NCBI RefSeq assembly: GCF_009846745.1
Contig: NZ_AQPF01000002.1
Coordinates: 229,666 to 293,665, forward strand
Source: Alloalcanivorax xiamenensis
Lineage (GTDB): Bacteria; Pseudomonadota; Gammaproteobacteria; Pseudomonadales; Alcanivoracaceae
Reading direction: 5' to 3'
DNA length: 64,000 nt
The notes under the pieces are model-generated. The model did no database searches. It was not told the origin of the DNA and saw only the letters and a list, made by a program, of their open reading frames with translations. Below are positions 45,748 through 54,375 of this stretch, piece by piece; position 1 is the stretch's first letter, and every line of letters begins with the position of its first letter. The position numbers and the translations under genes were made by a program.

Positions 45748-48700
45748 ACCCAATGCGTCTGATGCTTCATGAGATCGCCGGCGAACTGCGCGCGGGCCTG
45801 CGCAGCGGCATTGTCTCGCTGGTGTTTCTGGGACTGACGCTGTACCTGCTGATGTCCCTCACCAACGCCGAGTACATGGAAAAGATGGGGGCCACGGATA
45901 TTCCGCGCAACGCCCCCAGCCTGATTTATCTGATGGCTACCGGCTGCATGTTCTTCCTGTTCTTCGCCTGGGCCTGGGTGTTCGCACAACCTGTACTTCG
46001 CGACCGCCATGCCAATCTCCACGAGGTAATACTGTCAGCACCGATTTCCCTGCCCGCCCTGCTACTGGGGCGATTTCTTGGCGCCGCACTGCTGGCCTCC
46101 CTGCTTGGCGCCTCGGTCATGGTCGGGTTTCTCTGCACGCCCGCCCTCTCCTGGCTGGGTCTGGTGCCCCCTGACGCCATCGCGCCGCCCGCTTGGCACG
46201 CCCTGGCATTCAGTTGGTTGTGGCTGGTGTTTCCGATCGCTTTCGGCGTCGGCGCCCTGTACTTCATGGTGACGCTAAAAACCCGCAGCGTGGCCGCGGC
46301 CTTCGCACTGTCCGCGTTGCTGATGCTGCTGTGGATGGTGGCGGTGGTAGTACTGGAAGGTGGTCATATCAATCCCGTTCTCTCGGCGACCCTTGATCCG
46401 TCCCTGTTTACCTTCGCCCACGCCCAGGTCGAGGATTGGACGCCCGCACAAAAAAGCCAGGCCCTGTTACCGATTAATCGGGAGTTCCTGCTGAACCGGG
46501 GCCTGTGGTGCGTGCTGCCAATGTCCGGTCTGGTATGGATGGTCACACGGGTACGACGGGAAAGCCTGATCCGGGAAAGCGCCCGGAAGCCTTCCCGCAA
46601 GACCGCCCCCTCCCTCCCGGAAACAGTGCTTCCACACACCCTGCCCGGACCGGTCACCGCCTTTCGATGGTGGCGAACGGTCACCGCTGAAACCGGCTGG
46701 CGGTTGCGCCGGACAGTACGGACTCGCGCTTTCCTGGTTGGCACTGTCCTGTTAGTGGCGGTCGGCGTGATGGCCGCGTTCGTACATGTGATCTGGCACG
46801 CGGAGGGACCGTTCCTGCCCCATCCGGATCGGTTGTTGCCATTGCTGATGACGACCCTGTATCTGGTGATCGCCTTTGTGGTGGCGGCCAGTGCCGGACT
46901 GATGTCACGCCAGGACGATGTGGAAGGGTTCAGGGATATGCTCGACGCGGCGCCGGCACCGCTATTCGTACGCCTGTTCGCTCTCGCTCTGGCGCTACTG
47001 GCAGTAACCCTGATTCTGGCACTGCTTCCCGGCGTCTCCGTGTTGATCGTCACCGCTCTGGTGATGCCGGACAGCCTCGCGCCGGTCACCGTCCTGCTTT
47101 ACCAAATCCTGGTGATGGCGCCGGCGCTGCTGGAACTGGCCATGCTGGCACTGCTGATTCACGCCCTGATACGACGCCCCGGGCTGGCCTATGCCGCCTC
47201 CATGTTCGTGACCTTCGTGCTGGTACTCAATAACGAACTGGCGCTGGTCACCTACCCACCGTACAAGCTCGGCATTCCCGTTCAGATTTCCCTTTCAAGC
47301 CTCACTGGCTGGGCACCCTGGCGTAATTACCTGCTGACCCTGGACGGCTACAAGCTGGGCGTCGCGCTGCTCTGTGTCGCGGTGGCGGGTCTGGTTCTGC
47401 CGCGTGGCCATTTGCGGCGGCTGCGTGAAATGGTCGCCCGACTGCCCGGCCCCTTCGGCGGAGGGGCCCTGATCGCGGTGGCAGGAATAATCGGTAGCGG
47501 TGCTCTGTTGCACCAGAAGCTGATCTCGGCAGGCAGTTACCGTACCGCCGAAAGTGAACGTCTGGAGCAGGTCGACTGGGAACGCGACACCGTCGCCAAC
47601 GCCGGCGCCTTTTCCGTGAAGGGCGGAGAGCTGACTCTTAACCTCAATACCGATCAGCGTGAAGCCACCGGCCAATGGTTGCTGAAAACCGTGCGGACCG
47701 ACACTGGAGTGCTCCACGCCGAATTGCCCCCCGGCTTTGTATTGCTGTCCTCACGGGTCGACGGCCAGGCGGTCCAGGCCGATCAGGCCAACGATCATTT
47801 GACCCTGCTTCTGGACCATTGCACCGCTGATGGCTGCGACGTCGAGCTGACCTGGCGCCTGTCTTTTGCCTCCTGGCCGGCGGACGCCTCTCCGCCAGCG
47901 CTGGCGGATAACGGCGTCTGGCTGCGGGCCTACCAGGCCGCCCCCCGGCTCGGCATCGATCCGGACCGGGCGTTACGCGGCGCGAACGCCAGAACCCGCT
48001 ACGGCCTGCCCGCGGACTATGCCGTGCCACCGGGCGAAGCGGCGGCCTCCGTCAAAGGTATTGCCCCAGCCGGGCTCTGGCGCTGGCGGCTGAGCAGGGA
48101 TCTCGCCAAAGGCGGGTACTCCGAACAAGGCGCAACCTCCGGTGCGCTTGATTTCAGCCTGTATTTACCGCATCGAGCCCACGAACAGGCCCTGGAGGGT
48201 CTGACCGTCATCAGTGATCCGGGGCGCACCGCCGCCGCACGGAGCATCGCCGACGACGTACGACGGATGCGGGCCTGCGTGTCGCGCCGGCTGGGGCGCG
48301 ATATCCAGGTCAATAGCGTACAGCAGTGGCCGCGAGGACAGCAGGTCACGGGCTTCTCCCGAGGCGTGCTAAGGCTGGCGGAGGATCCGGATTGGGACGT
48401 GGCCGATCAAGGCGTGGGCCGCTGGCGGCGACAAGCCCACATTGCCACGGCCCTGGCCCGAGGGCACCTGGTCGAGGCCGCCGAACTGCGGCGCGGCCCC
48501 GGCGCCGCGTGGCTGAGCGAGGGGGTGGCCGGTGCCATCGGCCTGCTGTGCGTGGGCGACGCAAACGGCATGGATGCTTTGCAAGCGGCGGTCGAGCGCC
48601 AGGCGCAGGATACCACTCAACGCCTCGCCAACAGTGATATCCCCATTACCTCGCTGCGGGCGGCGCCCAGCGAAGGCTGGGTATCCCTTTACGCGCCCCT

Positions 48701-49043
48701 GGCCAACCTCGGCTGGGTGGCCCGGCAAAGCGCTTCCGACCTGACCGCCCTGCTCGCTGACATTCGCCAGCAACGGGACGTGGAACACGTACTGTCCACA
48801 CGCCTGGGATCCCACGCCACACAGCGCCTGCTCGGCCCGCCCTTGGCGTTTGGCGCCGAAGGCGAACGCTGGCATTGGCGCGACGGCGGCTGGCAGCCGC
48901 TGACCACCCCCGCCCGCTATCAAAGCCTGGTGCGTCACGATGGCCAGATCGTTTCAAGGCCCGACTCCGTCGATGAGCCAGGTCTGTTACTCGATCGCTG
49001 GCCCGCCTATCCCCGGTTTACACAACACCACGATAACGAATGA
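45744..49043 (+). CDS. ABC-2 permease fused to a degenerate M1-peptidase-like domain
   Basis: This 1099-residue membrane protein has two blocks of about six helices (about residues 20-270 and 320-570). A periplasmic domain of about 500 residues follows, resembling M1 aminopeptidases in layout. In M1 enzymes the zinc site is HEXXH followed by Glu in WLNEG. Here the place reads His899-Ile-Ala-Thr-Ala903, with WLSEG at 923-927, so the catalytic Glu and second His are gone. Proteolysis is therefore unlikely; a binding or scaffold role is inferred. It pairs with the ATPase upstream and precedes two receptors. Moving the siderophore or its iron across the inner membrane is possible but not shown. 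Confidence 0.75.
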   Translation: MNPMRLMLHEIAGELRAGLRSGIVSLVFLGLTLYLLMSLTNAEYMEKMGATDIPRNAPSLIYLMATGCMFFLFFAWAWVFAQPVLRDRHANLHEVILSAPISLPALLLGRFLGAALLASLLGASVMVGFLCTPALSWLGLVPPDAIAPPAWHALAFSWLWLVFPIAFGVGALYFMVTLKTRSVAAAFALSALLMLLWMVAVVVLEGGHINPVLSATLDPSLFTFAHAQVEDWTPAQKSQALLPINREFLLNRGLWCVLPMSGLVWMVTRVRRESLIRESARKPSRKTAPSLPETVLPHTLPGPVTAFRWWRTVTAETGWRLRRTVRTRAFLVGTVLLVAVGVMAAFVHVIWHAEGPFLPHPDRLLPLLMTTLYLVIAFVVAASAGLMSRQDDVEGFRDMLDAAPAPLFVRLFALALALLAVTLILALLPGVSVLIVTALVMPDSLAPVTVLLYQILVMAPALLELAMLALLIHALIRRPGLAYAASMFVTFVLVLNNELALVTYPPYKLGIPVQISLSSLTGWAPWRNYLLTLDGYKLGVALLCVAVAGLVLPRGHLRRLREMVARLPGPFGGGALIAVAGIIGSGALLHQKLISAGSYRTAESERLEQVDWERDTVANAGAFSVKGGELTLNLNTDQREATGQWLLKTVRTDTGVLHAELPPGFVLLSSRVDGQAVQADQANDHLTLLLDHCTADGCDVELTWRLSFASWPADASPPALADNGVWLRAYQAAPRLGIDPDRALRGANARTRYGLPADYAVPPGEAAASVKGIAPAGLWRWRLSRDLAKGGYSEQGATSGALDFSLYLPHRAHEQALEGLTVISDPGRTAAARSIADDVRRMRACVSRRLGRDIQVNSVQQWPRGQQVTGFSRGVLRLAEDPDWDVADQGVGRWRRQAHIATALARGHLVEAAELRRGPGAAWLSEGVAGAIGLLCVGDANGMDALQAAVERQAQDTTQRLANSDIPITSLRAAPSEGWVSLYAPLANLGWVARQSASDLTALLADIRQQRDVEHVLSTRLGSHATQRLLGPPLAFGAEGERWHWRDGGWQPLTTPARYQSLVRHDGQIVSRPDSVDEPGLLLDRWPAYPRFTQHHDNE

Positions 49044-49066
49044 CCCGTCATCCACAGGAGACACCG

Positions 49067-51187
49067 ATGTTAGAAAAAGGATTGCCCAAGACCGTGGGGA
49101 GCTTCGGCAAGGCCGGGAAGGCCGCGACATTCTCCATGCTGTTCCTGCTTTCCCCTTTGGTTGCCGCAAAGGAAGATCCCGATCACGAATTGGAGGGCGT
49201 CACCGTGACCGCCCGTCAAAGCGAGGAGCGAGCCAAGGATGTGCCTTTCGCGATCAGCGTGGTCGACGGCGGCACGCTTGCCGACCAACGACTCGACAAT
49301 GTGGAGGACGCTTTGCGATCGGTGCCCGGCGTCAACATCAATTCCTCCGCCGGTGCCAACGATTCCAATGTTTATATTCGCGGGGTCGGATCCTTGTACC
49401 AGATGAACATGGACGACAACTCGGTGGCCCTGATCATGGATGGTGTGACCTTGTCGCCCCGCTCAATCTCCCTTGGCACTCTGGATGTGGAACGGGTGGA
49501 GGTACTGAAAGGCCCCCAGGGTACTCTGTTCGGCGGTAACGCCGAAGCCGGCGCCATCAATGTGGTTAGCCGCCGCCCCACCCGTCACCGGGAAGGGTAT
49601 CTGCGACTGGAAGGCGGACAGGATGAGCAGTGGCTGCAGGAAGGGGTAATCAGCGGGCCACTCAGTGATCAGTTCAGCGGCCGCTTCGCTCTTCGTCATG
49701 CCACCGCCGATAACTGGGTGGACAATAAACAAACCGGTGATCCGCTGACCGACCAGAAGGATCTGGCCTTCCGCGGCAGCCTGCTCTGGGACAATCACGA
49801 CGCCACCACCGCACTGTTCATCGCCGAACGTCAGAAAGTGGAGGGCCGTACCAGCGTGCTGGTGTTACGGCCCTATGGCGATGATCCGGCCAACGATCTG
49901 ACCCCGGGCCTGTTCGACGACAACGAGAAAACCATGGAGCGCTATTCCATGGAGATCAACCATGATCTGGCCAGCAGCCGGGTCACATCGGTGACCGCCA
50001 TGACCCGCATGGATCTCACCGACCCGGTGGTCTACGACCGCGACATCATGGAAGCCATGTATGGCTCTCCCATGGTCGCCTGGTTAAAAAAAGAAGCCGA
50101 TGAACGAACCTACAGCCAGGACCTGCGCATCGGTTCGCTACCTTCCAGTCCGCTGTTCTGGACCACCGGTATAAGTGTGTCCCATTCGGAACGAGGCTAC
50201 GACACCACCTACGACTCCCGTGACCCCTCCAGCGCCAAGTTTCGTGATTTCACCACCGAACAATACGGCCTCTACGGTGAGGTCACCTACCCATTGTTCG
50301 ACGCTCTCAAATTGACGGCGGGGATACGCCATTCCTGGGATCGTAAGGAATACGATGCGGTGTACCGTTCCAGCGCCGGGGTCGTGCGGGACCAGAGGGA
50401 TCTGGATGATGACTTCACCACCGGCCGCCTGGCACTGACCTATGTACTGACACCCAGCACCAATCTCTACACCCAGATCGGGCGCGGCTACAATCCTGGA
50501 GGGTTCAACGATTATGCTTCACAGAAAGCGGACAGCGAGCCCTACGACGCCGCCACCGCCCACTCCTGGGAAGTCGGCTTCAAAACCGAAACAGAGCGGC
50601 TGATGCTCAACGGCAGCGTCTTCCTGACCCGGGTGAAGGACGCGCACCTGATTGATTATGACGTCATTACCTGGGCCTCCCGTGCGGTTAACGCGGACAC
50701 CCGCAGCCGCGGTGCCGAATTGGAAGGCCGTTACCGGCTCGGCCGGGGTGTGTCCATCGCGGGCGCCATCAGCTACCTGGACGCGGAAATCAGTGACGAT
50801 GTAACCGGTATCAGCGGCGGTGATGTCCAGTCCGGCAATCAGGTTCCTGATGTTTCGGAGTGGAGCGGCTACGCCGCCATCCATTACGACCGTCCACTGC
50901 CGGATAATTTTATCGGCCTGTACGCGCCAGCCCTGAACGCCCGGATCAGCTACCAGTACGTGGGTGAGCGCCCCGCCGATCCACAAAACCATTTTGACCT
51001 GGATGACTACGGCATGCTGGATGCGCGCCTGGGCATCACCAGTGGCGCGGTGGAGCTTTATCTGTGGGGGGAAAACTTGCTGGATGAAACCTATGACCTT
51101 TACGGGTACTACGAATCCAGCACCGTAACCTACGGCGCACCTGGCCGCGGGCGCACCGTTGGCGCGGGCCTGAGCTACTACTTCTGA
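49067..51187 (+). CDS. TonB-dependent siderophore receptor 1
   Basis: This 706-residue outer-membrane receptor has a signal peptide (SMLFLLSPLVAAKE region) and the TonB-box-like LEGVTVTARQSEE. The plug has VDRG-like LDVERVEVLKGPQGTLFGG and the barrel ends in RGRTVGAGLSYYF. It resembles FyuA-type and related receptors. ATG at 49067 is preferred because CAGGAG lies 7 bases upstream; an ATG at 49040 overlaps the permease stop. It is paralogous to the next gene over the full length (for example RPADPQNHFDLD in both). Uptake of the ferric form of the island's own siderophore is inferred from position. Confidence 0.88.
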   Translation: MLEKGLPKTVGSFGKAGKAATFSMLFLLSPLVAAKEDPDHELEGVTVTARQSEERAKDVPFAISVVDGGTLADQRLDNVEDALRSVPGVNINSSAGANDSNVYIRGVGSLYQMNMDDNSVALIMDGVTLSPRSISLGTLDVERVEVLKGPQGTLFGGNAEAGAINVVSRRPTRHREGYLRLEGGQDEQWLQEGVISGPLSDQFSGRFALRHATADNWVDNKQTGDPLTDQKDLAFRGSLLWDNHDATTALFIAERQKVEGRTSVLVLRPYGDDPANDLTPGLFDDNEKTMERYSMEINHDLASSRVTSVTAMTRMDLTDPVVYDRDIMEAMYGSPMVAWLKKEADERTYSQDLRIGSLPSSPLFWTTGISVSHSERGYDTTYDSRDPSSAKFRDFTTEQYGLYGEVTYPLFDALKLTAGIRHSWDRKEYDAVYRSSAGVVRDQRDLDDDFTTGRLALTYVLTPSTNLYTQIGRGYNPGGFNDYASQKADSEPYDAATAHSWEVGFKTETERLMLNGSVFLTRVKDAHLIDYDVITWASRAVNADTRSRGAELEGRYRLGRGVSIAGAISYLDAEISDDVTGISGGDVQSGNQVPDVSEWSGYAAIHYDRPLPDNFIGLYAPALNARISYQYVGERPADPQNHFDLDDYGMLDARLGITSGAVELYLWGENLLDETYDLYGYYESSTVTYGAPGRGRTVGAGLSYYF

Positions 51188-51193
51188 CGATCC

Positions 51194-51225
51194 GGCCTGG
51201 CCGCCGTGCGCTCGGCGGCCAGGCC
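51194..51225. terminator. Strong hairpin between the two receptor genes
   Basis: A perfect 12-bp stem (GGCCTGGCCGCC / GGCGGCCAGGCC) with an 8-base loop lies 7 bases after the receptor 1 stop. No T tract follows directly, so it is either a weak terminator or an RNA-stabilising hairpin that lowers expression of receptor 2. Confidence 0.5.
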
Positions 51226-51269
51226 CCGCGCCGCTCGCATTTTATATTTTTGTGTCAATCTCTTAATGT

Positions 51270-51283
51270 TACGTTATAACGTA
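51270..51283. promoter_or_regulatory. 14-bp perfect palindrome upstream of receptor 2
   Basis: TACGTTATAACGTA is fully self-complementary and lies 17 bases before the receptor 2 start, in an AT-rich stretch. It could be an operator or part of a separate promoter for receptor 2. It does not match a Fur box. Confidence 0.4.
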
Positions 51284-51299
51284 TTTGGAGCTATCAGAC

Positions 51300-53408
51300 A
51301 TGTTTCCCTTACGTCGTCATCCTACGGTCGTCGCCCTGCTGGTGGGGCTTGCCCTGCCCCCCTTGTCGTCACACGCCGACACCCGGAAGGACGGTGCGGA
51401 ATCCTTTGCCCCTCACGAGTTGGAAAGCGTCACGGTTACCGCCCGTCGCGGCGAGGAACAGGCCAAGGAGGTCCCCTTCGGCCTCAGCGTGATCGACGCC
51501 GGGACACTGGAGTCCAAGGGAAACGCCGATCTGGAAGCGGTCCTGAGGGATACCGCCGGCGTCAACATCAGTTCGTCCGGCCCCTACGATGCCAATGTGC
51601 TGATCCGTGGCGTGGGGTCGCTCAATCAGATCAGCCAGGAGGACGGTTCCGTAGTGCTGAATGTGGACGGTGTCGCTCTGTCCGCCCGTCAGATTTCCCT
51701 GGCGACCCTGGATATGGAACGGGTGGAAGTGCTGAAAGGACCACAGGGCACCTTGTTTGGCCGCAACAGTGAGGCCGGCGCGATCAATGTGATCAGCCGT
51801 GGCCCCACCGATTATCGTGAGGGTTATCTGCGCGGAGAATACGGCCAGGACAACCAATACCGCCTTGAAGGCGCGCTCAGCGGCCCGCTCGGTGAACGGC
51901 TCAGCGGCCGTCTGGCGGTACGGCAAAGCGGAGAGGATCACTGGGTGGAAAACGTCAACGACGGCGACCCGATTTCCAAGCCTCGTTCCCTGGCGTTTCG
52001 CGGCAGCCTGCTCTGGGATGTGGGCGAGCGCACCTCCGCGTTATTCATCGCCGAGCGGCAGCGAATACAGCACGATGCCAGCGTCCAGGTGCTTTACCCG
52101 TTCGGAGATCCCCCCGGGATCGATATGACGCCGGGGCGCTTCGACGATAACCAGAACACCGTGGAACGCTACTCCTCCGAGGTCCAACACGACTTCGCCG
52201 GCAGCCGCCTTACGTCCACCACGGCTCTTACCCGGACCGACATGAGTCTGGTCACTGGCTATGGACGCCGAATCTCCGAAATACTTTACGGCGCCCCCAT
52301 GGAGTTCATGAAAGAGGACGACTCCGACCAGCGTGTGCTCAGCCAGGATCTGAATGTGTCCTCACTGCCCGGTGCCCGGGTCTTCTGGGTTGCCGGTCTC
52401 TACGCCTCCGATTCCCGGCGCAACTTCGATTCATTCTTCGAAACCACCGGCAACCGGCAAGACCGCGACTACGAGACCCGCGCTTACGCACTCTATGGCG
52501 AAGCGACCTATCCCCTCACGGGTCGTCTGGACTGGACCTTCGGCCTGCGCCACACCTGGGACCGGAAAACCTACGAAGCGGACTATTTCAGTGGCGCTTG
52601 GCAACACGACGAGCGCGATCTGGACGATGACTACACCACCGGACGTACCGGTCTGTCCTTCGCCGTCATGCCGGACTTGAACCTGTACGCCATGTTGGCG
52701 CGGGGCTACAAATCCGGGCTGTTCAGCGACTACGCCACTCAGGTCGAGGACAGCAGCCCCACTGATGCCGCCAAGGTCAACAGCCTCGAAATCGGCTTCA
52801 AGCTGGAACCCACACATCAGCGCTACGCGGTCAACGGCGCCGTGTTCATCAGCCGTATCAAGGACGATCATTTGTTGGGATACGACGTTGCCACCCAGGC
52901 CACCAGCGCCATCAACGCGGACACCCGCAGCCAGGGCGCGGAGCTGGAAGGCTCTCTGTCGCTGAGCCAGGATCTGGCACTGTCCGCCTCGGTGACCTAC
53001 ATCGACGCGGAAATCACTAGTGACGCCCCCGGTGTGCAGGGCGGTGATGTGGAATCCGGTAACAGGGTTCCTCAAGCCGCCCGCTGGAGTGGCGATCTGG
53101 TGCTCACCTACCAACGCGAACTGCCGGACTTTCCGGGCCTGCCCTATCCGATGCTGAAAGCCCGCGCGGGTTACCACCATGTGGGCGCGCGCCCCGCCGA
53201 TCCACAGAATCATTTCGACCTCGATCACTATGATCTGGTGGACACGCGGGTGACGTTATTGACCGGGAACGCCGAGTTTTATGTCTATGGCGACAACCTT
53301 CTCAATGAGCGATACGAGCTGTCCGGCTATCAACTGGCCCCGGGCGTGCGCACCGGCGCCATGCACCGGGGCCGAACCATCGGTGTTGGCGCCGGTTACT
53401 ATTTCTAG
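51300..53408 (+). CDS. TonB-dependent siderophore receptor 2
   Basis: This 702-residue receptor is a clear paralogue of the gene before it. It has a signal peptide (TVVALLVGLALPPLSSHA), LESVTVTARRGEEQAKEVPF, the plug LDMERVEVLKGPQGTLFGRN and the barrel end RGRTIGVGAGYYF. ATG at 51300 is chosen, with GGAG 9 bases upstream; a TTG at 51285 is in frame. The pair probably arose by tandem duplication and diverged mostly in the extracellular loops. It may recognise a different stereoisomer or a xenosiderophore. It is the last plus-strand gene of the island before the integrase remnant. Confidence 0.88.
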   Translation: MFPLRRHPTVVALLVGLALPPLSSHADTRKDGAESFAPHELESVTVTARRGEEQAKEVPFGLSVIDAGTLESKGNADLEAVLRDTAGVNISSSGPYDANVLIRGVGSLNQISQEDGSVVLNVDGVALSARQISLATLDMERVEVLKGPQGTLFGRNSEAGAINVISRGPTDYREGYLRGEYGQDNQYRLEGALSGPLGERLSGRLAVRQSGEDHWVENVNDGDPISKPRSLAFRGSLLWDVGERTSALFIAERQRIQHDASVQVLYPFGDPPGIDMTPGRFDDNQNTVERYSSEVQHDFAGSRLTSTTALTRTDMSLVTGYGRRISEILYGAPMEFMKEDDSDQRVLSQDLNVSSLPGARVFWVAGLYASDSRRNFDSFFETTGNRQDRDYETRAYALYGEATYPLTGRLDWTFGLRHTWDRKTYEADYFSGAWQHDERDLDDDYTTGRTGLSFAVMPDLNLYAMLARGYKSGLFSDYATQVEDSSPTDAAKVNSLEIGFKLEPTHQRYAVNGAVFISRIKDDHLLGYDVATQATSAINADTRSQGAELEGSLSLSQDLALSASVTYIDAEITSDAPGVQGGDVESGNRVPQAARWSGDLVLTYQRELPDFPGLPYPMLKARAGYHHVGARPADPQNHFDLDHYDLVDTRVTLLTGNAEFYVYGDNLLNERYELSGYQLAPGVRTGAMHRGRTIGVGAGYYF

Positions 53409-53648
53409 CAGCACCTTCCAGCCGATCGGTATCAACCCTGCTCCAAGGATCGCCAGCCCGCTCAAGCGGGCTCCGGCGGCAGCTTCCCGCCCGGGAATGC
53501 CCCCCTGGTTATTCAGCCTGGTGGTTCCGAACCGCCGCCAAAGCGGCCCACATTCTCTATGGTCCTGGGAAAGAGCGGATACATGATCCAAACTACAAGC
53601 TCGACCTGCGGCCAGGAAAAGTGAAACGGGGTCTATGAATCACACACG

Positions 53649-54060
53649 TGATTGACTGGCGCAGCCGGCTGCTAACACGGATTGCGCGCACTGCCTGGAA
53701 CAAGGAGCGTCGCCACCTTCGAGCCATCGCCAATTATGCGCTGAAACAGGCCCTGATCGAGGCAACCCCGAGCCAGGTCGCCGCGGTGGTTCTGGGGTAT
53801 CGTTGTCAGAACGTTCTATTTCACCGGAATCAGGCGGTCACAATTTCGGCATACCATGGCCACCCACCTGGCCCTGACAGGGCAGATTCGGAGCCTTCGG
53901 GAAATCCTGGGACGCACCAACGTCAAAACCACGATGATCTATGTGCATCCCGATCTGGAGCAATTGAACGCCTTCCTGGGCCACCTGCCCGGGTTGGGTT
54001 CCGTGGGAAGGCATGCCAAAAGCGTTTCTGTTGGGCTTTTCCAACACACGAAATGGTGTT
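53649..54060 (+). pseudogene. Tyrosine integrase remnant, internally deleted and frameshifted
   Basis: Two pieces of a phage-type tyrosine recombinase survive in different frames. The first (about 53649-53770) encodes TAWNKERRHLRAIANYALKQ, like the core-binding domain. The second (about 53835-54010) encodes RSQFRHTMATHL, the box II Arg region, then LREILGRTNVKTTMIYVHPD with the nucleophile Tyr. The middle of the catalytic domain, with the first Arg and the Lys, is missing. It lies just downstream of the tRNA-Leu 3' end and points toward it, the usual place for the integrase of a tRNA-integrated element. The element can no longer move by itself. The 240 bases before it hold no gene I can support. 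Confidence 0.8.
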
Positions 54061-54120
54061 TGATACGTGAACGATCAGAGCCGTTCGTAGGAACGCACGA
54101 TAGCGCCAAAACATCGCAGG

Positions 54121-54152
54121 CAAAAGAAAGCCGGGGAGGATGAGTCCCCGGC
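54121..54152 (-). terminator. Rho-independent terminator of tRNA-Leu
   Basis: On the minus strand a perfect 8-bp stem (GCCGGGGA / TCCCCGGC, 7-base loop) is followed by TTTCTTTTG. It lies about 45 bases after the tRNA 3' end. A diverged copy stands at 6611-6638. Confidence 0.85.
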
Positions 54153-54197
54153 GGCAAATTGCCAAGATTTAAAGGTGTCTTGGCGCACCTACGAATT

Positions 54198-54284
54198 TGG
54201 TACCAGAGGCCGGACTTGAACCGGCACGCCCGCGAAGGCAACGGATTTTGAATCCGTCGTGTCTACCAATTCCACCACTCTGGC
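54198..54284 (-). tRNA. tRNA-Leu (anticodon CAA)
   Basis: This is an 87-base type II tRNA. The acceptor strand is GCCAGAG, pairing with CTCTGGT, followed by A73 and an encoded CCA (54198-54200). The D arm region is TGGTGGAATTGGTAGACAC. The anticodon stem is ACGGA/TCCGT with loop TTCAAAA, giving CAA. A long variable arm and the T arm (GCCGGTTCAAGTCCGGC) complete it. Its last 33 bases are repeated at 6682-6714, so it marks one end of the proposed island. Confidence 0.96.
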
Positions 54285-54375
54285 AAGGGATGGCGACAAC
54301 CTGCATCAAGTCGTCGGCCGGCGAGTATACCAATCTCGCCGGACAATGCCAGCCATTATGCCGTGGATATGGTGG

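Noticed and set aside
45744..49043. Active M1 aminopeptidase
   Set aside because: The HEXXH zinc motif is replaced by HIATA, so the catalytic Glu and a zinc ligand are absent.
53455..53472. Terminator for the receptor operon
   Set aside because: AGCCCGCT-CA-AGCGGGCT is a good hairpin, but its loop is only two bases and no T tract follows on either strand.
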